Assembly (NCBI GenBank): GCA_016177315.1
Contig: JACOVN010000051.1
Span: 1 to 6,020, forward strand
Origin: Candidatus Woesearchaeota archaeon
Lineage (GTDB): Archaea; Nanobdellota; Nanobdellia; Woesearchaeales; UBA12501
Length of the DNA stretch: 6,020 nt
Direction: 5' to 3'
In this document: positions 1-4,729 of the stretch, in pieces
Numbering within the stretch: the stretch's first letter is position 1
Layout: each line of letters begins with the position of its first letter
The notes under the pieces: generated by a model
The model's input: only the letters and a program-made list of their open reading frames with translations
Databases searched by the model: none
What the model was told of the DNA's origin: nothing
Translations under genes and position numbers: made by a program

Positions 1-69
1 CTTATAAGATATTGGCAAGTTTTTGTTATTCCTTATCCTTTCCTTATCCTCTTCTTTCGGCCACGCTAG
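1..69. other. Gene-free edge segment downstream of the surface-protein gene
   Basis: No coding sequence is supported here. The stretch contains a 10-bp direct repeat (TCCTTATCCT at 30-39 and 41-50) and, at 1-8, the palindrome CTTATAAG, which read leftwards could be a TATA box for a gene outside the window. No hairpin with a T-tract in the minus orientation is visible, so the end of the surface cassette transcript is not marked by an obvious terminator. Confidence 0.4.
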
Positions 70-1287
70 TTACTCCCCTTCGGCTCCTGTTTTTTTGTCC
101 TCCTCTCCCTCCTTCCCTGTCGTACTTTTCTTCCTCCTTCTTTTCCAGAGGAGAATGGTAATAACGAGAACGCCGAGAATGATGACAACAAGCAATGTAA
201 GGTACGGAAGCATGCCTGTCTCTTTTGCTTCCTCTTTCGCTTCTGCTCCCACAACCTCGAGGATGTTCTCTCTGAGCAACTCGCCTGTTTTTCCGGCATA
301 CGTTACAATAACTTTTACATCATACAATCCAATAAGGGTTTCCTTGCTCTCCCAGAAGGCCTCCACTCGTTTGGATGCCCAGGGTTCGATTTTTGCTAGT
401 TCCGTGGTCCATTGTGAAATAAGGTTTTCATTGTTCCTAATCTCAATAGTAAGTGTATACTCGATCGCCTCACTCCAGAAGCTCCCTAAATCTATTTGGA
501 GCTTTCCAATAGTTCCTTGTTGAACTTTTGCTGCCAGAATATCCGTGAGCTCTAGATAGATATCGCCAATCTTAAACTCAGTTTCTCCTGTTACGGTTTT
601 TCCATCGTATGGCACAGTTGCGATAGCCTTATAGGTACCTGGTTGCAAATCTCCTGTCTCAAATGCTGCTTGAATTACTTTTTCTTCATCGATAGCAAGG
701 CTTCCTTCCCAAATATCTTCCATCGCACCAACCAGTTCGCCAGCTTGATTGAAGATTGCTATGGATAAGCTTGCCGCTGCAGCAGCTTCACTGCCAATAT
801 TTCTCAGGCGGATAGTAAAAGGCACGGTTTCCTTTTTCTTGACATGCTCAGCGATGAGTTCCACCTGAATATGGGGTCCTGTGTAAGGATACTTTCCTCG
901 AATAATGGCCTGCACAGCTGCTACGGCTCCAATACCCTCCCCTATCGGGGCAGTCTCTGTCATTGTGACTCTGCCAATTTCATGTATCCCTGGAGGGCCA
1001 TCGTATGTCTCTGGAAAGTGTACTGTACAGAGAAAATTCACTCGACTACCAGGCTCGGTCTCTAGTTCTGTAGTATCGCAGACGATCTGAGGCGAGTTAC
1101 TAGAAATCGTGAAAAGCTGCTTTGCATTTCCATCGTTCACAGCAAGCATCTGGATATCCGCGCTCTCGCCTGGCTGAAAATCAATGACCGTGCTTCCTGG
1201 GCCAATACCGATCGCGAGAGTATGGGCGCTTAAGAGGAGCAAAACTATGCAAGCTATCGCAATGCGAGTCAACTCTTTTTTCTCCAT
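70..1287 (-). CDS. Exported, C-terminally anchored surface protein with Ig-like beta domains
   Basis: A 405-residue protein. A basic N-terminus and hydrophobic stretch (about residues 8-24) ending in A-H-T-L-A look like a Sec signal peptide. The mature protein then begins with I-G-I-G-P-G and a segment ending F-Q-P-G. The middle (about 40-345) is rich in alternating hydrophobic residues and repeats the logic of archaeal Ig-like or CARDB-like domains: L-Q-P-G-T-Y-K-A-I-A-T-V near 214-225 and G-L-Y-D-V-K-V-I-V near 320-328. Cys70 and Cys87 are the only cysteines outside the signal peptide and could form a disulfide. A hydrophobic helix at about 360-381 followed by W-K-R-R-R-K-K anchors it with a charged cytoplasmic tail. 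There is no N-x-S/T sequon. The start is fixed by the strong GGGGGTGA ribosome site just upstream. It closes the pilin-like cassette and is probably its membrane-tethered partner; the exact role is unknown. I recall similar proteins in DPANN archaea. Confidence 0.85.
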   Translation of the reverse strand: MEKKELTRIAIACIVLLLLSAHTLAIGIGPGSTVIDFQPGESADIQMLAVNDGNAKQLFTISSNSPQIVCDTTELETEPGSRVNFLCTVHFPETYDGPPGIHEIGRVTMTETAPIGEGIGAVAAVQAIIRGKYPYTGPHIQVELIAEHVKKKETVPFTIRLRNIGSEAAAAASLSIAIFNQAGELVGAMEDIWEGSLAIDEEKVIQAAFETGDLQPGTYKAIATVPYDGKTVTGETEFKIGDIYLELTDILAAKVQQGTIGKLQIDLGSFWSEAIEYTLTIEIRNNENLISQWTTELAKIEPWASKRVEAFWESKETLIGLYDVKVIVTYAGKTGELLRENILEVVGAEAKEEAKETGMLPYLTLLVVIILGVLVITILLWKRRRKKSTTGKEGEEDKKTGAEGE

Positions 1288-1319
1288 ACCTCACCCCCTC
1301 CCTTCAGATTTATAAATCT
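1288..1319 (-). promoter_or_regulatory. TATA box and strong ribosome site of the surface-protein gene
   Basis: On the minus strand a TTTATAAA core (1309-1316), embedded in the perfect 14-bp palindrome AGATTTATAAATCT (1306-1319), is preceded by an A-rich stretch suitable as a TFB site. It is centred about 25 bp before the ATG, the spacing of a leaderless archaeal promoter. Yet between it and the ATG lies GGGAGGGGGTGAGG, a very strong Shine-Dalgarno sequence. The gene may be served both by read-through from the pilin-like genes and by this internal promoter. Confidence 0.6.
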
Positions 1320-1357
1320 TTTTGTTTTTCTATGTTTTTTCTTTGGATTACTCAATC

Positions 1358-1603
1358 CTATATTACCGTTAAGGTAACTCTCCCAGAAAGTCCTACTGGT
1401 ACCGTGGGTTTTGGAGGTTCAGATTCTATCACATTCAAGGTTACCTCTCCAACAGAACTCCGCATTTTTTCCCTTGCCTGGATCTGGTACATATTCCTCA
1501 TATCCTGCAACTGCCGCATCACAGCCAAGGTACCAATGGTAGAGGTAATTATCAGTAACGCGATGAGCACCATCAAGACCTTCGTAGAGAGTTGTCGTAC
1601 CAT
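1358..1603 (-). CDS. Small single-helix membrane protein related to the neighbouring pilin-like proteins
   Basis: An 81-residue protein: short basic start, a hydrophobic helix at about residues 9-28, an amphipathic charged stretch (30-50), and two short beta-like strands, G-E-V-T-L-N-V-I and G-R-V-T-L-T-V-I, flanking a proline-rich linker (about 62-70). Aligned without gaps to the helix of the pilin-like proteins upstream, residues 6-35 share S, L, L, I, L, S, G, T, L and Q (10 of 30). It lacks the K-R-G cleavage motif and has no cysteine and no sequon. It starts 31 bp after the preceding pilin-like gene on the same strand, so cotranscription is likely. It may be a minor pilin-like subunit or a membrane-retained adaptor. 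The family is not recognised, but operon position, a matching helix and a clean stop support a real gene. Confidence 0.75.
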   Translation of the reverse strand: MVRQLSTKVLMVLIALLIITSTIGTLAVMRQLQDMRNMYQIQAREKMRSSVGEVTLNVIESEPPKPTVPVGLSGRVTLTVI

Positions 1604-1634
1604 TTTTTCCCTTCATCCACTCCCTATAAGAGGA

Positions 1635-2258
1635 TTAAATTTGCGCTGCTGTAAATGTTACTGTAGAGGTCTTCGAGCCTCCTGACTCGTCTGTTGGCAC
1701 ACTAATGAAAATATCAATATCCCTGCTGTCGTTGCCATCGCTAGGGGGAAGATCGAAGATCGCTGTTCGATTCAAGCCTGTATCATTCGCTGTTGCCATA
1801 TTGGTAACGGTAACAGTAGAGCCAGTCGGACAATTGGGCCCTTCTCCTTCGGTACAGTTGTACCGATAGGCAGAGGCGTTCAAGCTTACGGCACTGAACA
1901 GTGCCGAGGCGTTAGTCGTGATATTGAGCGGCACATTGCCCGTGTTATTAATGCCGAAGGGTGCTGGAGCATTATCGGTTGTATCGTTCTTATCGCCCCG
2001 TGCGATATCGCCAAACGCTACTGGAGACTGGGAAATCACAATGGCAGTGACATTGGTCACGGTCACTGTGGTGGTGGCTGTCTGGGTTCCGGTAATGGTT
2101 ATAAGACTGGGCATCCCTAGCTTGAGTATGATCAAGCTATACCATGTTCCACCCAGAGAAATAACAATGGCCAGGACAATGAGCATGGCAAGCGTATTAT
2201 TCGAAATGCCTCTTTTACCCAAAACCCGCAAATCCATGCTTTTTAGTTTTTTTGCCAT
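1635..2258 (-). CDS. Pilin-like secreted surface protein, paralogue 2
   Basis: A 207-residue protein from the ATG at 2258; a GTG at 2267 would add three residues and a later ATG at 2237 is also possible. The ATG at 2258 is preferred because GTGAG lies 4 nt upstream, while the GTG has no ribosome site. K-R-G then I-S-N-N-T-L and a hydrophobic helix ending G-G-T-W-Y-S-L resemble a class III (pilin/archaellin) leader cut after K-R-G. The exterior is Thr/Asn/Ser-rich, with ten N-x-S/T sequons, an I-N-N-T-G-N-V-P-L-N motif typical of Ig-like folds, two cysteines 9 residues apart that could bridge, and a G-G-S-K-T-S-T-V-T-F beta-strand end. It lies within 20 bp of its paralogue and ends identically except for one or two residues. 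It probably forms a surface filament or coat; no partner machinery is visible here. Confidence 0.85.
   Translation of the reverse strand: MAKKLKSMDLRVLGKRGISNNTLAMLIVLAIVISLGGTWYSLIILKLGMPSLITITGTQTATTTVTVTNVTAIVISQSPVAFGDIARGDKNDTTDNAPAPFGINNTGNVPLNITTNASALFSAVSLNASAYRYNCTEGEGPNCPTGSTVTVTNMATANDTGLNRTAIFDLPPSDGNDSRDIDIFISVPTDESGGSKTSTVTFTAAQI
1750..1795. repeat. 46-bp exact repeat shared by the pilin-like paralogues (copy 1)
   Basis: These 46 bp are identical to 2390-2435, exactly 640 bp away, inside the coding sequence for T-A-N-D-T-G-L-N-R-T-A-I-F-D-L. Identity includes all synonymous positions, while the flanking sequence is clearly diverged. A second exact block of 21 bp joins 2010-2030 to 2650-2670, and two 34-bp blocks join 2132-2165 to 2766-2799 and 2173-2206 to 2807-2840. 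This points to a recent tandem duplication or patchy gene conversion. Confidence 0.9.
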
Positions 2259-2274
2259 TTTACTCACAGGGAAA

Positions 2275-2856
2275 TTAAATTTGCGTTGCCGTGAACGTCA
2301 CGGTTGAGGTTTTACTTCCTCCGAGTTCATCGCTCGCTATGCTAAGGAAAATATCTACCTCTCTACTATCGTTGTTACTCTCGTCTTGCAGATCGAAGAT
2401 CGCTGTTCGATTCAAGCCTGTATCATTCGCTGTTGGCATATCAGTTACGGCCGTTGCAGAACCAACAGGGCAGTTCGGTCCCTCGTCCACATTGCACTGG
2501 AAGCGGTACGAAGACGCATTTCTACTACCTCCAGTAAACAGCGCCGTGGCGTTAGTCGTGACATTAATCGGCACATTGCCAGTATTATTAATGCTGAATG
2601 GTATTGGCTGATTATCCGTGGTATCATTCTTCTGCGATGCTGCGAGGTTGCCAAACGCTACTGGAGACTGATGGATGGTAATAGCGGTGACGTTCGTTAC
2701 CGCGGTCGTGACAGTGCCTGTCTGTGCTCCGGTAATAACCCTGAAACCAAGAACCTGCAACCTGCTCAAGCTATACCATGTTCCACCCAGAGAAATAACC
2801 ATGGCAAGGACAATGAGCATGGCAAGCGTATTATTCGAAACACCTCTTTTGTCCAT
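2275..2856 (-). CDS. Pilin-like secreted surface protein, paralogue 1
   Basis: A 193-residue protein opening M-D-K-R-G-V-S-N-N-T-L, with a hydrophobic helix to about residue 30, the layout of an archaeal type IV pilin or archaellin precursor cut after K3-R4-G5. The exterior (about 45-193) is Thr/Asn-rich and probably all-beta. It contains nine sequons (at N55, N77, N90, N98, N102, N113, N144, N149 and N162) that are also found in paralogue 2, a Cys121/Cys129 pair, and a G-G-S-K-T-S-T-V-T-F end. It is the first gene of the cassette. A TATA box lies about 57 bp upstream, leaving a leader of about 30 nt with GAGG 8 nt before the ATG. The leader peptide is shorter than that of paralogue 2. The pilin-like assignment rests on the N-terminus; the exterior family is not recognised, so a non-filament surface protein remains possible. 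Confidence 0.85.
   Translation of the reverse strand: MDKRGVSNNTLAMLIVLAMVISLGGTWYSLSRLQVLGFRVITGAQTGTVTTAVTNVTAITIHQSPVAFGNLAASQKNDTTDNQPIPFSINNTGNVPINVTTNATALFTGGSRNASSYRFQCNVDEGPNCPVGSATAVTDMPTANDTGLNRTAIFDLQDESNNDSREVDIFLSIASDELGGSKTSTVTFTATQI
2390..2435. repeat. 46-bp exact repeat shared by the pilin-like paralogues (copy 2)
   Basis: Partner of the identical block at 1750-1795, lying in the upstream paralogue. It encodes the same sequon-bearing segment near the C-terminus. Confidence 0.9.
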
Positions 2857-2908
2857 CTATTCAGCCTCTTTTCGCTCTTTCGACAACTGACCATTCCTTA
2901 TTATCCTT

Positions 2909-2918
2909 CTTTTATAAA
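2909..2918 (-). promoter_or_regulatory. TATA box of the pilin-like cassette
   Basis: Minus-strand CTTTATAAAA is centred about 57 bp before the first pilin-like ATG. With the usual spacing of about 25 bp, transcription would start near 2888, giving a leader of about 30 nt that carries the GAGG ribosome site. Unlike the other promoters here, it is not leaderless. Confidence 0.6.
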
Positions 2919-2942
2919 GTTTTCTCTCGAGGAATGGTAACC

Positions 2943-2958
2943 GTGAAAATGGTTTCAC
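2943..2958. promoter_or_regulatory. Inverted repeat GTGAAA-N4-TTTCAC in the divergent region
   Basis: Perfect 6-bp arms with a 4-bp spacer, about 37 bp upstream of the TATA box of the pilin-like cassette. It may be an operator for that cassette or for scpA. No regulator is encoded in the window, so this rests on symmetry and position only. Confidence 0.35.
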
Positions 2959-2967
2959 AGGAATACG

Positions 2968-2982
2968 CTATCCGCCGGATAG
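2968..2982. promoter_or_regulatory. Palindrome CTATCCG-C-CGGATAG upstream of scpA
   Basis: Perfect 7-bp arms around one central base, ending 13 bp before the scpA TATA box. Such an odd-centred palindrome just upstream of the TFB/TBP site is a typical place for a dimeric regulator. Which gene it would control, and by what protein, cannot be told. Confidence 0.45.
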
Positions 2983-2995
2983 GGGTTTAGATAGA

Positions 2996-3003
2996 TTTAT
3001 AAA
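2996..3003 (+). promoter_or_regulatory. TATA box of scpA
   Basis: A TTTATAAA core is centred about 29 bp before the scpA ATG, so the transcript would begin within a few bases of the start codon. A GGGGT at 3012-3016 lies 12 nt before the ATG and would be useful only if transcription began earlier. Confidence 0.6.
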
Positions 3004-3028
3004 CTCATAAAGGGGTAAAAGCGCTGCC

Positions 3029-3778
3029 ATGGAAGACAGAGTCTTTGAGATTGTTTTGAAGGGGGATGAAATTACTTGGAAAGCTCTCATTCTCGATTTG
3101 GTTAGAGAGGAACAGATGGATCCCTGGAATATCGACATTTCTAGACTGACCAAGCGGTATATGGAAATGTTAAGGAAATTGAAGGGAATGGATCTGCGAG
3201 TTTCTGGAAAGGTGGTTCTTGCAGCAGCTATTTTGCTGCGGATGAAGTCCACGCAGCTCTTGGAAGAGGATATCGTTGCTTTTGATCACCTCATGGCTGG
3301 AGAGGAGGAAAGCAGCCTCCTGGATGGTTTGGAGCAGGAATATGGAAGCCAATCGGTGGTGTTTGAGAAGAAGAACCTTATACCCAGAACGCCACAGCCA
3401 AGAAAGCGGAAGGTTTCTGTCTATGACCTTATCGATGCGCTCCAGAAGGCTTTAGAGGTAAACCGAAGGAGGATGCTCCTCCAAGCAGTTCCAGCAATGA
3501 CAATCCCAGAGAGGAAGTTTGACATTACTGCAGTAATGAAGGATATTTATCAGAAAATTGTAAACTTCTTCCAGTTCAATCGAGATGCTCGGCTGACTTT
3601 CTACCAGTTGGTGCCTGCAGATACCAAGGAGAGCAAGGTCTTAACGTTTATTCCTCTTTTGCATTTGGCCAATGATCGGAAAATTGATTTAGAGCAAGAG
3701 GAGCCTTTTGGGGAGATTGAAATTCGATTGAGGACTGAACAGGAAATCAGCAAGGAGTTGGCTGGAGTAGGGGCGTAA
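3029..3778 (+). CDS. scpA: Segregation and condensation protein ScpA (kleisin)
   Basis: A 249-residue kleisin, the bridging subunit that joins the two SMC heads into a ring that organises and segregates chromosomes. The N-terminal helical domain (about 1-90) carries the family signatures D-P-W-N-I-D-I (31-37), T-K-R-Y-M-E (41-46) and V-L-A-A-A-I-L-L-R-M-K-S (63-74). A charged linker with a basic, proline-rich patch (about 118-128) follows. The C-terminal winged helix (about 165-238) ends with V-L-T-F-I-P-L-L-H-L and Q-E-E-P-F-G-E-I, both characteristic. Length is normal for the family. Neither smc nor scpB adjoins it: upstream is the divergent pilin-like cassette and downstream a convergent hydrolase gene, so it appears to be transcribed alone. 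The ATG is supported by the TATA spacing and by the conserved N-terminus beginning at once. Confidence 0.93.
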   Translation: MEDRVFEIVLKGDEITWKALILDLVREEQMDPWNIDISRLTKRYMEMLRKLKGMDLRVSGKVVLAAAILLRMKSTQLLEEDIVAFDHLMAGEEESSLLDGLEQEYGSQSVVFEKKNLIPRTPQPRKRKVSVYDLIDALQKALEVNRRRMLLQAVPAMTIPERKFDITAVMKDIYQKIVNFFQFNRDARLTFYQLVPADTKESKVLTFIPLLHLANDRKIDLEQEEPFGEIEIRLRTEQEISKELAGVGA

Positions 3779-3782
3779 CCAT

Positions 3783-4370
3783 CTACTGTACTAACAACCG
3801 TTCTAATTCGCCTGCATTCCTGAAGAGATGTGTCTGTAATCCAACATTTTGCGCATAGAGAATATTCTGCTTCGTGTCATCCACGAAGAGGCAATGATGC
3901 GCTTGAACACCTAATCCAGCTAATCCCATGTGGAAAAATGCCGGATCTGCTTTTGATAGCCTTGCCTCACAGGAAAAATATGCTCCTTTGAAAGAGGATA
4001 GATCAACCGTAGCTCGAATAATAGCTGCTTTATCTGTAGAGCAATCGGAGAGAATAGCTAGTTTGTAGCGCTCCTGGAGATATGGCAAAATGTTCCAGAG
4101 TTCCTCATTCTTTTCCACTTTTAAAAAATGCTGTTGCAGCTCTTCTAATGCTCCATTCGTCAATGCATAGGTCTGCTGCAATTTTTTCCAGAACTGCTCT
4201 GGCTGCAATGCTCCAGTAGCATAAGCCTTCTTATCCTGTTGAAGCTGTTCCTTGATCTGGTCCGGGGGCATAGATTTCATCCTGGACAAAGCAAGTACAA
4301 TATCTAGAAATCTCCTTCTGTCTAAAACGCCGTGCCAATCCAGGAGGACGCCTTCTAACGTTGTTACCAT
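3783..4370 (-). CDS. HAD-superfamily hydrolase with altered motif I (YihX-like build)
   Basis: A 195-residue Rossmann-type HAD protein with a helical cap after motif I. Motif I is L-L-D-W-H-G-V-L-D with nucleophile Asp11, but the second Asp, the usual general acid/base of phosphatases, is His13. Motif II is I-L-S-D-C-S (Ser108), motif III is S-K-A-D-P (Lys140) and motif IV is F-V-D-D (Asp164, Asp165). Spacing and the D-D-T-K-Q-N-I and A-Q-N-V-G motifs resemble the YihX/epoxide hydrolase N-terminal branch, whose motif I also lacks the second Asp (D-x-G). A small-molecule phosphatase or dehalogenase-type reaction is likely; the substrate cannot be inferred. It begins 22 bp after a four-cysteine gene on the same strand and may be cotranscribed with it, although a T-tract lies between. 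It ends 4 bp from the convergent scpA stop. Confidence 0.87.
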   Translation of the reverse strand: MVTTLEGVLLDWHGVLDRRRFLDIVLALSRMKSMPPDQIKEQLQQDKKAYATGALQPEQFWKKLQQTYALTNGALEELQQHFLKVEKNEELWNILPYLQERYKLAILSDCSTDKAAIIRATVDLSSFKGAYFSCEARLSKADPAFFHMGLAGLGVQAHHCLFVDDTKQNILYAQNVGLQTHLFRNAGELERLLVQ

Positions 4371-4385
4371 TTTTTCCGAAAAAAT
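4369..4385 (-). promoter_or_regulatory. AT-rich palindrome and T-tract at the hydrolase start
   Basis: ATTTTTTC-C-GAAAAAAT is a perfect palindrome with 8-bp arms that includes the A and T of the hydrolase ATG. Read on the minus strand it gives TTATTTTTT just after the four-cysteine gene, a possible archaeal T-tract terminator. A weak TATA-like GTTTATGATA (4399-4408), inside the end of the four-cysteine gene, could give the hydrolase its own start about 9 nt before the ATG. Confidence 0.3.
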
Positions 4386-4392
4386 AACCCCT

Positions 4393-4590
4393 TTACACTA
4401 TCATAAACAAATCCTTCACAGACTTGAACTTGGTATTCCCTTCTTCGTCCATTCGATGTTGGCTGCACTCCTTCTTGCCTTCCCAATAGAACCAGCATCT
4501 GTTGCCAAAGACCCTCCAATTGACACAACCCTTGCAGAGCTCTGGAGCCTCTCCTTCCTTTGCTGCAGGCTTCCCCATAGTTTCTGTCAT
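4393..4590 (-). CDS. Small four-cysteine (zinc-ribbon-like) protein
   Basis: A 65-residue protein from the ATG at 4590. An in-frame ATG at 4629 would add 13 residues but lies upstream of the TATA box at 4613-4620, so the inner start, 26 bp from that box, is preferred. After a polar, probably flexible N-terminus comes C-K-G-C, nine residues, Cys32, nine residues, Cys42. These four cysteines (19, 22, 32, 42), with aromatic residues (W25, W33, F34, Y35, W36) packed around them, suggest one structural zinc or other metal site. His45 is also nearby. There is no hydrophobic segment, so it should be cytoplasmic. The family is not recognised with certainty; small proteins of the C-x2-C...C-W-x-Y-W kind are common in archaea. 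It heads a likely two-gene unit with the HAD hydrolase. A role in nucleic-acid or protein binding would be speculation. Confidence 0.7.
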   Translation of the reverse strand: MTETMGKPAAKEGEAPELCKGCVNWRVFGNRCWFYWEGKKECSQHRMDEEGNTKFKSVKDLFMIV

Positions 4591-4612
4591 GCTCGGTAGG
4601 AGAAGGAACGAG

Positions 4613-4620
4613 TTTATAAA
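4613..4620 (-). promoter_or_regulatory. TATA box of the four-cysteine gene
   Basis: Minus-strand CTTTATAAACT with an AACC stretch in the TFB position, centred 26 bp before the ATG at 4590. This predicts a leaderless transcript and agrees with the absence of any ribosome site before that ATG. Confidence 0.6.
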
Positions 4621-4650
4621 GGTTCTCAAAAATCTTAAATTTTTGGAACC
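4621..4650. promoter_or_regulatory. Imperfect inverted repeat next to the four-cysteine TATA box
   Basis: GGTTC-TC-AAAAAT and ATTTTT-G-GAACC face each other across CTTAA: 11 paired bases with a small asymmetric gap. One arm abuts the TATA box and covers the expected TFB site, so a bound protein would be placed to block initiation. Neither predicted transcript includes it, so it should act as DNA. Confidence 0.4.
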
Positions 4651-4679
4651 CCGGAAATGGCTCCCATTTCCGTAGGGTT
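4647..4679. promoter_or_regulatory. Strong inverted repeat midway between divergent promoters
   Basis: Nine-base perfect arms, CGGAAATGG (4652-4660) and CCATTTCCG (4664-4672), flank CTC. AACCC (4647-4651) and GGGTT (4675-4679) extend the pairing to 14 bp with a 2-nt bulge. Its centre lies about 45 bp from the four-cysteine TATA box and about 42 bp from the eif6 TATA box. Five T follow on the plus strand, so a terminator for rightward read-through is an alternative to a shared operator. Confidence 0.5.
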
Positions 4680-4699
4680 TTTGCTCACGAGAAGTAAGG

Positions 4700-4709
4700 T
4701 TTTTAAATA
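4700..4709 (+). promoter_or_regulatory. TATA box of the eif6 operon
   Basis: TTTTTAAATA is centred about 25 bp before the eif6 ATG. With no purine-rich ribosome site in between, a leaderless transcript is predicted. Confidence 0.6.
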
Positions 4710-4729
4710 CCCATCGTTTCTAGCGTTCT

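Noticed and set aside
30..50. Two copies of TCCTTATCCT as a possible CRISPR or regulatory repeat
   Set aside because: Only two short copies with a one-base gap; too little to support an array or a defined site.
23..523. Plus-strand open frame of 166 codons opposite the surface-protein gene
   Set aside because: Its Ser/Phe/Leu-rich translation is the antisense image of a Lys/Glu-rich membrane protein; no ribosome site or TATA box precedes it.
1320..1342. T-rich runs on the plus strand as a terminator for the mini-protein gene
   Set aside because: That gene is on the minus strand, where the run reads as A; it cannot be a T-tract terminator in that direction.
2386..2940. Plus-strand open frame of 184 codons across the first pilin-like gene
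   Set aside because: It lies opposite a well-supported paralogue whose protein is conserved in its twin; the antisense frame shows no recognisable domain and runs into the promoter region.
4591..4629. N-terminal extension of the four-cysteine protein from the ATG at 4629
   Set aside because: It would place the start upstream of its TATA box and include that box in the coding sequence; the ATG at 4590 has the right spacing.
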